Shown: one piece after another, positions 21,065 to 27,380 of the stretch | How positions within the stretch are numbered: position 1 is the stretch's first letter | How the letters are laid out: each line of letters begins with the position of its first letter | DNA from: DATBLE01 sp963719325 | GTDB taxonomy: Bacteria > Actinomycetota > Thermoleophilia > Gaiellales > Gaiellaceae | NCBI GenBank assembly: GCA_963719325.1 | Contig: CAVRBW010000004.1 | Coordinates: 1-27,380 of the forward strand | DNA length: 27,380 bases | Direction of reading: 5' to 3' | Notes under the pieces: model-generated | What the model was told of the DNA's origin: nothing | The model's input: only the letters and a program-made list of their open reading frames with translations | The model's database searches: none | Translations under genes and position numbers: made by a program

Positions 21065-23575
21065 GTGGTGCATCGGTTCTCGTTCAAGGTCGTCGTCGCG
21101 GCTACCGCGATCGCTCTCGGAGCAGGCCTCTACGCGGGGCCCGCTCGAGCGGCCGCGCCGTCGTTCTTCGTCGGCGCAGACGAGGACGCGTTCGTTTGGG
21201 GGAACACGTCCCTGAACGCTTCGATCGCGCGCACGCTCGGGCTGAAATCGGTGCGGATCACGCTGCAGTGGCGTCCGGGCGAGACCAGGCTCACGTCGAG
21301 CGCCCAGGACGGGCTGGATCGGGTGATGCTCGACGCTTCCGGTCTGCGGATCGTCGTCAGCGTGTACGGGGCAGCCACCGACGTGCCGCGAACGCCGGAG
21401 ACTCGCGCGCAGTACTGCGGTTTCGTGGCCGACCTGCTCGGACGCAACCGCCAGATCAAGGACGTCGTCATCTGGGACGACCCGAACGACAACGCGTTCT
21501 GGAGCCCCCAGTTCGCCCCGGGCGGCGAGAGCACCGCGCCCGCCGACTACGAGGCGCTGCTGGCCCAGTGCTGGGACGCCGCGCACGCTGTTCGCACCGA
21601 CGCAAACGTCATCTCGCTCGCAGTCTCCAAGCCTCCTGCCGCACCCGGTTCCTTCACGCTCGGCTACCACGCTCCCGGCGCATGGATCGCCAAGGTGGCG
21701 GAGGCCTACAAGGCGAGCGGGCGGACGACGCCGATCTTCGACACCTTCGGCTACATCCCGCACGCGGTCGGATCGACCGAGCGCCCCTGGACGAAGCACG
21801 CACCCGGGTCGACGGTCTCGATCGGCGACTACGAGCCCATGATGCAGGCGCTCGGCGACGGCTTCCACGGCACGGCGCAGCCCGTCCCGGGCGAAGGCTC
21901 GACGACGATCTGGTACCTGGCGCAGGGCTACCAGACGGTGCCGGACCCGGGGAAAGCCTCGCTGTACACGGGTTCCGAGACGGATGCGGCTCCTGTCGCC
22001 GCCTGGTCGCAACAGGAAGGCTCTGACGCGGGCGTCGGGCCGGGCGTCGATCAGGCGATGCAGCTCGCCGACGCGATCAGGGTCGCAGCCTGCCAGCCGG
22101 CGGTCGGCGCCTACTTCAACTTCCACCTGATCGACGAGCGCGACCTCCGCGGTTGGCAATCCGGGGTGTTCTGGGCGGACGGCTCGCCGAAGCCCGCCTA
22201 CCAGGCGCTCCGACACGCCGCGGGAGAGGTGAACGCGGGCGCCGTCAACTGCGCCTCGCTGTCGCCCAGCGGTGCACCTCCTCGGTCGAGTCCGGTGCAG
22301 CCCGTCGGCCAGCCGCTCGAGCTCTCGAGTGTCCACGCGAGCTCGGTCGGCTCGTACGGCGCGACGGTGGGCTGGCAGAGCTCCGTGCCGGCGAGCGTCC
22401 AGGTCGGATATGGCCTCGGCGACTCAGACGTGCCGACCGTATGGGTTCCGGCCGGCGAGGGCGGAACGTCCGTATCGCTGGTCGGACTCCACGCGAGCAC
22501 GCCGTATCGCGTCTGGATTCGCGCTGTCGCCGATGACGGCCAGCGAGCTCAGGCCACGCTCGAGCTCACGACCCACGCGCTCCCGTCCCATCCCACGGTC
22601 AGCGTCGGAAAGTCGCAGAGCGTGCGTCTCGACGGTCAGCCGTTCTTTCCGATGATGCTGTACTCCGTTTGCCCGTGGCAGTACGGCCCTGCGCTTGCCG
22701 CGGGCATCAACCTCTTCTCCCTCAACGCCTGCGGGACGCTGCAGACGCAGCTGAACACGCTGGCCGGCGCCGCGTACTCGGCGGGTGTCGCAGGCGGACA
22801 CAGCGGGTCAGGCCCCGGCCTGATCGGCTGGTTTCAGTACGACGAGCCCGACGGTTCCAACGTCAGCGCCGCCGAGCTACCCGACGGCCCGGCCGGCGTC
22901 GGCGGCGTGTCGTTCATCTCGTTGACGAACCACTTCTACTCGGGTGCCGCCGCCCTGCCCTGGGGTCGTGGCATGTACCCGGCGCTGATCGCCAAGACGG
23001 ACGTGATCGGGTTCGACCTGTACCCGCTGCAGGAGTGGTGCCGGCCGGGCCGCATGGCCGACGTGTACTACTCGCAACGCGAGCTGGTCAAGCTGTCCGG
23101 CGACAAGCCGACGTTCCAGTGGATCGAGGCCGCCGACTGGAAATGCCCGGGAGGCGAGACCGCGGTCACTCCGGCAACCGTGCGTGCCGAGTCGTGGATG
23201 GCAATCGCCGGCGGCGCGCACGGCCTCGGCTTCTGGCCGGGCTCCTGGCCTTCCGCGAACGGACGTGCGATCGCCGCCGTCGGCCGAGACGTCGCGCGGC
23301 TCGGGCCCGTGGTGTACCGACCGGATGTGCCGATCAGTGACGACAACGGACAGGTAGTCGTCTCCGCGCGCACCTGGAACGGTGCGCTGTACGTGATCGC
23401 CGTCAACTCGGGTTACTCGGCGACGCAGGCCACGTTCACCGCTCCCGCCCTGGACGGCCGGACGTTGTCCGTGATGGGTGAGAGCAGGCGTCTGGCGTCG
23501 ACGGGTAGCTCGTTCACCGATTCGTTCGCTCCGCTGGCAGTGCACATCTACATCGCCGCGCCTGCCACCTCCTAG
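21065..23575 (+). CDS. Secreted multidomain protein with two TIM-barrel-like regions and a fibronectin type III domain
   Basis: The 836-residue protein has a signal peptide at 1-30 ending GPARAAA. Residues ~34-395 look like a glycoside-hydrolase-type barrel: LKSVRITLQW, RIVVSVYG, KDVVIWDDPND and YFNFHLIDERD appear as successive strand ends. A fibronectin type III domain follows (~415-505). The third part (~515-830) is a second barrel-like unit opening VRLDGQPFFPMMLYS, with IGWFQYDEPDG and VIGFDLYPL, where DEPD may hold the acid residue. No single GH family is certain. It is probably an extracellular or surface enzyme acting on a polysaccharide. GTG at 21065 or 21068 starts the signal peptide; there is no good Shine-Dalgarno. 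Confidence 0.75.
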   Translation: MVHRFSFKVVVAATAIALGAGLYAGPARAAAPSFFVGADEDAFVWGNTSLNASIARTLGLKSVRITLQWRPGETRLTSSAQDGLDRVMLDASGLRIVVSVYGAATDVPRTPETRAQYCGFVADLLGRNRQIKDVVIWDDPNDNAFWSPQFAPGGESTAPADYEALLAQCWDAAHAVRTDANVISLAVSKPPAAPGSFTLGYHAPGAWIAKVAEAYKASGRTTPIFDTFGYIPHAVGSTERPWTKHAPGSTVSIGDYEPMMQALGDGFHGTAQPVPGEGSTTIWYLAQGYQTVPDPGKASLYTGSETDAAPVAAWSQQEGSDAGVGPGVDQAMQLADAIRVAACQPAVGAYFNFHLIDERDLRGWQSGVFWADGSPKPAYQALRHAAGEVNAGAVNCASLSPSGAPPRSSPVQPVGQPLELSSVHASSVGSYGATVGWQSSVPASVQVGYGLGDSDVPTVWVPAGEGGTSVSLVGLHASTPYRVWIRAVADDGQRAQATLELTTHALPSHPTVSVGKSQSVRLDGQPFFPMMLYSVCPWQYGPALAAGINLFSLNACGTLQTQLNTLAGAAYSAGVAGGHSGSGPGLIGWFQYDEPDGSNVSAAELPDGPAGVGGVSFISLTNHFYSGAAALPWGRGMYPALIAKTDVIGFDLYPLQEWCRPGRMADVYYSQRELVKLSGDKPTFQWIEAADWKCPGGETAVTPATVRAESWMAIAGGAHGLGFWPGSWPSANGRAIAAVGRDVARLGPVVYRPDVPISDDNGQVVVSARTWNGALYVIAVNSGYSATQATFTAPALDGRTLSVMGESRRLASTGSSFTDSFAPLAVHIYIAAPATS

Positions 23576-23646
23576 CCGTCCCCTTCGACCTCCCGACGAC
23601 GATCGGCCGACTCGGGAACCGGCTCTATGCGTCCGCCGCGGACGCC

Positions 23647-23652
23647 TAGGAT
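23647..23652 (+). promoter_or_regulatory. Leaderless-type -10 element (TAGGAT)
   Basis: TAGGAT ends six bases before the GTG at 23659, and no Shine-Dalgarno intervenes, so the DUF389 transcript is probably leaderless. This is the same arrangement as TAGAAT before 13913. No -35 consensus can be seen. Confidence 0.4.
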
Positions 23653-23658
23653 CCGCCC

Positions 23659-24621
23659 GTGACCGGAGCCGCCGAAGCGGGAATCGTCCACCTTCGCCTG
23701 GTCGTGCCGGCCGAGGCGGCGCAGGGCGTCCTGGACGTTCTCGACCGGTCGGCCGCGGTGTTCAACGTGGTTCGCGTCCCCGGCGTGTCGGTGAAGCCGG
23801 CGGGAGACCTCGTGCTCTGCGATGCCGCCCGCGAGGACGCCAGCGTCGTCGTCGACGAGTTGCGACGCCTCGGCCTCGAGCGCTCGGGCTCGATCGCGAT
23901 CGACCCGGTCGGCTCGACGCTCTCGACGGAAGCGACCCGGGCGTCCCTGGCTGCGATCGGCTCCCCGTCGGACGCGGTGATCTGGGAGGACGTCGAGGCG
24001 CGAACGGCGGAGAGCGCGGAGCTGTCGTTCAGCTTCGTCGCCTTCATGGTGCTCGCAACCATGATCGCGGCGGTGGGCATCCTCACCGATTCCCAGATCC
24101 TGATCATCGGCGCGATGGTCGTCGGGCCGGAGTACGGGCCCCTCGTCGGGCTCTGCGTCGCGCTTGTCCAGCGTCGGGTCGAGCTCGCGAAGCGCTCGGC
24201 GACTGCGCTCCTGGTGGGCTTCCCGCTCGGAATCGCGTCCGCCCTGGTGCTCGTCCTCCTGCTGCGTGCGGCTGGGCCGGCGCCCGACACCGTCGCCGCG
24301 CACGCGCGGCCGGCGACCTTCTTCATCTCCCATCCGAGCACGTTCTCGGTGCTGGTCGCCCTCCTCGCCGGCGTCGCCGGGCTGCTCGCCCTCACGACCG
24401 CGAGGTCGGGAGCGCTCATGGGCGTGCTGATCTCGGTCACGACGATCCCCGCTGCCGGAAACGTCGGCGTCGCGTGCGCATACGGAAGCTGGGACGAGCT
24501 TCGCGGCGCGCTGGAGCAGCTCGGGCTCAACCTCAGCTGCATCGTGGTCGCGGGCGTCGCGACGCTGGCCGTGCAACGCGCCGGCTTCTTCCGCCGGCTG
24601 CGTCGTGTCGGCGCAGGCTGA
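23659..24621 (+). CDS. DUF389 membrane protein
   Basis: The 320-residue protein has the DUF389 structure: a cytoplasmic N-terminal ferredoxin-like domain (about 8-95) followed by about six membrane helices from 125. The conserved stretch FMVLATMIAAVGILTDSQIL, then IIGAMVVGPEYGPLVGLCVAL, is the family signature, and GVLISVTTIPAAGNVGVA is the other conserved segment. The role of the family is unknown; transport or membrane sensing is suspected. GTG at 23659 lies just downstream of a TAGGAT -10-like element. It converges with the minus-strand gene ending at 24649. Confidence 0.88.
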   Translation: MTGAAEAGIVHLRLVVPAEAAQGVLDVLDRSAAVFNVVRVPGVSVKPAGDLVLCDAAREDASVVVDELRRLGLERSGSIAIDPVGSTLSTEATRASLAAIGSPSDAVIWEDVEARTAESAELSFSFVAFMVLATMIAAVGILTDSQILIIGAMVVGPEYGPLVGLCVALVQRRVELAKRSATALLVGFPLGIASALVLVLLLRAAGPAPDTVAAHARPATFFISHPSTFSVLVALLAGVAGLLALTTARSGALMGVLISVTTIPAAGNVGVACAYGSWDELRGALEQLGLNLSCIVVAGVATLAVQRAGFFRRLRRVGAG

Positions 24622-24648
24622 CGAGCTCGCCCACGACGACGACGTGGA

Positions 24649-25278
24649 TCAGCGCGCCGCGAGCGCAGATGGGTGCAGCAGGGGGACCACGGGTCGCCAG
24701 CCCGCGCGGAGGACGGCTACCAACGACGGCGGCGTGAGCGTCTCCGCGGTGCCGTGCGGTCGCCGGCTTCGGCGGTCGTAGCCGGCGGGCGTCCAGCGGA
24801 GGAGATGGCGGTCGAGGACCAGCCACGGCGCTTCGTCTCGCAGGACGAAGGCGCCGTCCGGAAGCTCGTCGAGCGAAGCCTCGTGCCGAAGCTGCCCGCG
24901 CGTCGCCGGATTCACGCGCTCGGCGTGGAGCTGAGCGTCGATCGCGTCGGCGCCGGCCTGACCGGGGTGCAGCCGGCGCCAGATCGCACCGAAGCGGTCG
25001 TAGTCCTCTCGCCGGCAGAGGGCGCAGGGCCGGTGCCCGGCCGAGAAGGCCGTCGCCTCGTCGAGGAAGAAGAGCTCCGTGAAACGGCCGGGCTGCAACA
25101 GCGGCTCCCGGTGCCAGCCGCGAAACTGCAGCCTGCATGCGATCCAGCGCTTGCCGTTGTACCGCCGTCGTATGCGTCCTGCATCGTCGTGGAGGCAGCC
25201 CCTGTTTCCGTAGACGAGGCCGCGGGCCGGGTCGGCGACGAGGTCGCCGAGGGGCGTGACTCGGTTCTGGAGCGGCAC
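24649..25278 (-). CDS. Uncharacterised protein with an Ada-like CxxC metal-binding motif
   Basis: The 209-residue protein has no membrane helix. In the middle it reads FTELFFLDEATAFSAGHRPC followed by ALCRREDYDRF. This closely parallels the zinc site of Ada-type DNA repair proteins (EAxxxGxRPCxxCR). Two further Cys upstream, in GNRGCLHDD and KRWIACRLQF, could complete a four-Cys site. No alkyltransferase or AraC-like domain is attached. The C-terminal half has VLRDEAPWLVLDRHLLRW and a C-terminal helix. GTG at 25278 is taken as the start, where the sensible sequence begins (PLQNRVTPLGDLV). A role in sensing or metal binding is inferred only from the motif. Confidence 0.65.
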   Translation of the reverse strand: MPLQNRVTPLGDLVADPARGLVYGNRGCLHDDAGRIRRRYNGKRWIACRLQFRGWHREPLLQPGRFTELFFLDEATAFSAGHRPCALCRREDYDRFGAIWRRLHPGQAGADAIDAQLHAERVNPATRGQLRHEASLDELPDGAFVLRDEAPWLVLDRHLLRWTPAGYDRRSRRPHGTAETLTPPSLVAVLRAGWRPVVPLLHPSALAAR

Positions 25279-25304
25279 GGCAGACTTATTGTGCGCGGAG
25301 CCGC

Positions 25305-26018
25305 TCAGGCCCGGCGTTGCGCGGCGCGTCGCCGTGCGGCTTCTTGTGCGAACACGGCGCGATACGTCTTCAGCGCCGCGACGACCTCGCGTCCGACGGC
25401 CACCAGGACGAGCCCCAGGCCCAGGAGCAACGCGGCGACGAGCCGGACGAGCGCCAGAGCCCGTGGCCGCGTCCAGTGCGCTGCGGCGACGACCGCCCGG
25501 CGAGTTGCCTGAGCCAGGATCGGAACGCGCCGGCGAACGTGGAGAGAGACCCAGCGGCCTCCGGAACGGACGAGCGAAAGAGTCTTCGCACCACCTGCGA
25601 GCGCGACCCGGGCCGACCCGGCAACGAGCGCCCGCGTGCGCGGCGCGATCCAGGCCGCCGACGCGCCGAGCGCACGGCCCGAACCAGCGACCGGGGGAGT
25701 GCGGAACGTGAGCTCCCGCCGGTGAGCAGCAGGGGCGGTCTGCTCCGAGAACGTGATCGTCTCGGACTCCGGTACGACCGCGTCGATCGAGCGGGGATCG
25801 ATCGTCCGGCGGCGCCCCAGGATCGGGCTCTGCACGACGAGCTCGAGCGCACGTCCGATGTCGTCCACCTCGACGTGCTCGACCGACCCGACCTGGGTGC
25901 CGCGGCTCGAGACGAGCACAAAGCCCTCGCACCGGCCGAGCCAGTAGTCGAGGACCGGGCTGCCGCGCCCGAAGGCCCGTGGCTGTGAGGTGGCTGGGTT
26001 CAGTGTTCGCTCCTCCAT
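25305..26018 (-). CDS. PRC-barrel-like protein with C-terminal membrane helix
   Basis: Residues ~22-90 resemble a PRC-barrel (photosynthetic reaction centre H-subunit-like) beta domain: CEGFVLVSSRGTQVGSVEHV, DDIGRALELVVQS and RRRTIDPRSIDAVVPES. The rest is a long Ala/Arg-rich helical region. One clear membrane helix (LVRLVAALLLGLGLVLVAVG) at about 195-214 precedes a basic C-terminal tail with AARRRAAQRRA. The protein is likely a cytoplasmic-face membrane protein of unknown partner. ATG at 26018 is the first in the frame; the Shine-Dalgarno is weak. It is 26 bases upstream of the CxxC gene in the same direction, so the two may be co-transcribed. Confidence 0.7.
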   Translation of the reverse strand: MEERTLNPATSQPRAFGRGSPVLDYWLGRCEGFVLVSSRGTQVGSVEHVEVDDIGRALELVVQSPILGRRRTIDPRSIDAVVPESETITFSEQTAPAAHRRELTFRTPPVAGSGRALGASAAWIAPRTRALVAGSARVALAGGAKTLSLVRSGGRWVSLHVRRRVPILAQATRRAVVAAAHWTRPRALALVRLVAALLLGLGLVLVAVGREVVAALKTYRAVFAQEAARRRAAQRRA

Positions 26019-26033
26019 CGATTTGCTCGGGAG

Positions 26034-26088
26034 ACCCAGTCAGGGTTTCCGCCGACCTCTGACTTCCAAACCCAGTCCCCAAACCCTG
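26034..26088. promoter_or_regulatory. Nested repeats in the divergent intergenic region
   Basis: ACCCAGTC occurs at 26034-26041 and 26070-26077 as a direct repeat. CAGGGTTT (26041-26048) and AAACCCTG (26081-26088) form a perfect eight-base inverted repeat. They lie between the start of the PRC-barrel gene (26018) and that of the CHRD gene (26181), where promoters for both would be, so an operator is possible. Chance in a short region cannot be excluded. Confidence 0.35.
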
Positions 26089-26180
26089 CTACGGGCGAGC
26101 AACTCCGCCTGGCTAAAACCGTTCGCCCTCGGCTCGGCCGTACACCGTGGCATTCCGGGTCCGAGCGAGGAGGAGGACGT

Positions 26181-27365
26181 ATGCGCAAGGTAGTGCTCGT
26201 GTTGGCGGCGGTCGGTTTCGTCTCGGCGGTCGGCTCGGCAGCTCCGGCCGATGCGCCGGCGCCGGTCACCGCGTACGCGGCGTCGTTGGCGCCCGGCGGC
26301 GAGCGACCGTCGGCCAAGGGTGTCCGCGCGGGGGCCACGGGGCTGTTCAGTGCCATCGTCACCCAATCGGGTGGAGCCCAGAAGATCGCGTGGGCGCTGA
26401 CCTTCGGCGGCCTCACCGGAGGAGCCCAGGCGGCTCACATCCACACCGGGAAGCCCGGACAGGCCGGGCCGGTCGCGGTCACCCTCTGCCAGCCCTGCAA
26501 GCCCGGGGCGAGCGGCGAGACGGCGCTGAGCGCGAAGGTGGCCTCGGCGATCAACAGCGGGTCGGCCTACGTGAACGTCCACACGAAGACGAACCCGGGA
26601 GGCGAGATTCGCGGCCAACTCGGCACGTCCCACGCGTTCGCGGCCGCGCTGGACGCCACGTCGGAGACGCCGGCGGCGAAGGGCGTACCGGCCGGCGCGA
26701 AGGGCGTCTTCTCGGGGCTCGTGATCGACGTCGGGACCAGGCCGCTCATCGTCTGGTCGCTCGATTTCGCCGGTCTGAGCGGGCCGGGGAACGCCGCCCA
26801 CGTCCATCTCGGCAAGGCCGGAACGGCGGGACCGGTGTCGCTTGCCCTGTGCGGGCCATGCAACACCGCCGTGCGAGGCCGGAAGGCGATCGACGCGAAC
26901 CTTGCGAAGGCGATCGAAGGCGGCGGCACCTACGTCAACGTCCATACGACCGCGAACGCGGCCGGCGAGATCCGCGGCCAGATCGGCAACGGGATCCAGG
27001 GAGTCGCCGTGCGCACCACGAGTCTCGGCTCGATCCTCGTGGACGACCGCGGCAAGACGCTCTACATGTGGGTGGCGGACAAGGGCACGCAGAGCGCGTG
27101 CTACGGACGCTGCGCGGTCGTCTGGCCGCCGGCGTTCGCGATGGGGCCGCCCGTCGCGGCAGGCGGCGCCAAAGCTGCGCTCCTCGGCGTGGCGCAGCGG
27201 ACCGACGGGACGTCGATGCTGACCTACGGCGGGTATCCGCTCTACGGGTTCCTGCCCGACGTCCAGCCCGGCGACCTGAAGGGTCAAGGCTCGAACGGGT
27301 TCGGCGCGCCCTGGTGGGTGCTCGACGCCGGGACGGGGAAGCCGATCACGACGAAGCCGAGCTGA
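26181..27365 (+). CDS. Secreted protein with two CHRD domains and a COG4315-type C-terminal repeat domain
   Basis: The 394-residue protein has a signal peptide (MRKVVLVLAAVGFVSAVGSA). Two CHRD domains follow, at about 30-148 and 150-270, each with the pair AAHIHTG/AAHVHLG and a closing YVNVHT---GGEIRGQ(L/I)G motif. Each also contains a CxPC pair (CQPC, CGPC). Residues ~275-385 form the 'secreted repeat of unknown function' (COG4315, Lipoprotein_15): DDRGKTLYMW, CYGRCAVVWPP, LTYGGYPLYGF and a final GFGAPWWVLD. No lipobox Cys is seen, so it is secreted or loosely bound. Function is unknown for both families; the His pairs could bind metal. GAGGAGGAGG precedes the ATG. The last ~15 bases of the window hold nothing further. 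Confidence 0.85.
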   Translation: MRKVVLVLAAVGFVSAVGSAAPADAPAPVTAYAASLAPGGERPSAKGVRAGATGLFSAIVTQSGGAQKIAWALTFGGLTGGAQAAHIHTGKPGQAGPVAVTLCQPCKPGASGETALSAKVASAINSGSAYVNVHTKTNPGGEIRGQLGTSHAFAAALDATSETPAAKGVPAGAKGVFSGLVIDVGTRPLIVWSLDFAGLSGPGNAAHVHLGKAGTAGPVSLALCGPCNTAVRGRKAIDANLAKAIEGGGTYVNVHTTANAAGEIRGQIGNGIQGVAVRTTSLGSILVDDRGKTLYMWVADKGTQSACYGRCAVVWPPAFAMGPPVAAGGAKAALLGVAQRTDGTSMLTYGGYPLYGFLPDVQPGDLKGQGSNGFGAPWWVLDAGTGKPITTKPS

Positions 27366-27380
27366 GCAGCAGCTCGCTCG

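Noticed and set aside
20846..22336. 496-codon minus-strand open frame opposite the secreted barrel protein
   Set aside because: It is antisense to a protein with a signal peptide and recognisable domains; only its last 33 codons, outside that gene, are worth noting.
26040..26120. tRNA-like or attachment-site sequence
   Set aside because: The CCAAACCCAGTCC stretch recalls a tRNA arm, but no cloverleaf or anticodon stem can be formed around it.

Overview
The window looks like chromosomal DNA from a high-GC actinobacterium. The gene families fit best with the class Thermoleophilia (Gaiellales or Solirubrobacterales): bacterial Ku, an MMPL exporter, a stand-alone 2-oxoglutarate dehydrogenase E1, small lineage-type proteins, CHRD/COG4315 secreted proteins and DUF389. 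The taxonomic call is inference from gene content and base composition; there is no rRNA or other marker here.

Region 1 (1-8.6 kb) is ordinary accessory metabolism and stress functions. On the minus strand is a GH65 disaccharide phosphorylase, preceded by what looks like the last 48 codons of a lost beta-phosphoglucomutase. Next come an MMPL transporter translationally coupled to a membrane-anchored alpha/beta hydrolase, a VOC-fold protein, the Ku repair protein, a 68-residue conserved-looking protein and an FMN split-barrel protein.

Region 2 (8.65-13.9 kb) is the most interesting part: a compact seven-gene RiPP operon of the azol(in)e (TOMM/LAP) type. A 52-residue precursor lies behind a perfect Shine-Dalgarno sequence, and 14 of its last 18 residues are Cys, Ser or Thr. 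It is followed by an RRE + E1-like leader-binding protein, a YcaO cyclodehydratase ending in the PxPxP-type tail, a SagB-type FMN azoline dehydrogenase, a CPBP intramembrane protease with all three active motifs, an ABC ATPase and an ABC-2 permease. From the leader-binding protein onward every gene overlaps the next. The gene set matches the streptolysin S (sag) cluster in content (A, C, D, B, E, G, H), but the precursor resembles none I recognise. The inferred pathway is leader binding, ATP-dependent cyclodehydration of Cys/Ser/Thr, oxidation to azoles, leader removal and export.

Region 3 (13.9-17.6 kb) returns to core genes: two coupled small membrane proteins with a leaderless-type -10 element, then the complete 2-oxoglutarate dehydrogenase E1 (sucA/odhA type).

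Region 4 (17.4-19.8 kb) is a gene graveyard. A segment of about 300-500 bp is duplicated at a 964-973 bp offset. It contains an intact and a frameshifted copy of a 61-residue protein, a multiply frameshifted small protein, an Rhs/YD-repeat scrap, a frameshifted and internally deleted quinone-oxidoreductase-like gene and a transposase C-terminal remnant.

Region 5 (19.7-27.4 kb) holds envelope and secreted proteins: a YdcF/SanA-type DUF218 protein, a small secreted protein, an 836-residue secreted protein with two TIM-barrel-like regions around a fibronectin type III domain, a DUF389 membrane protein, an Ada-like CxxC protein, a PRC-barrel-like membrane protein, and a secreted CHRD-CHRD-COG4315 fusion. 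I saw no tRNA, rRNA, CRISPR array or intact insertion sequence.
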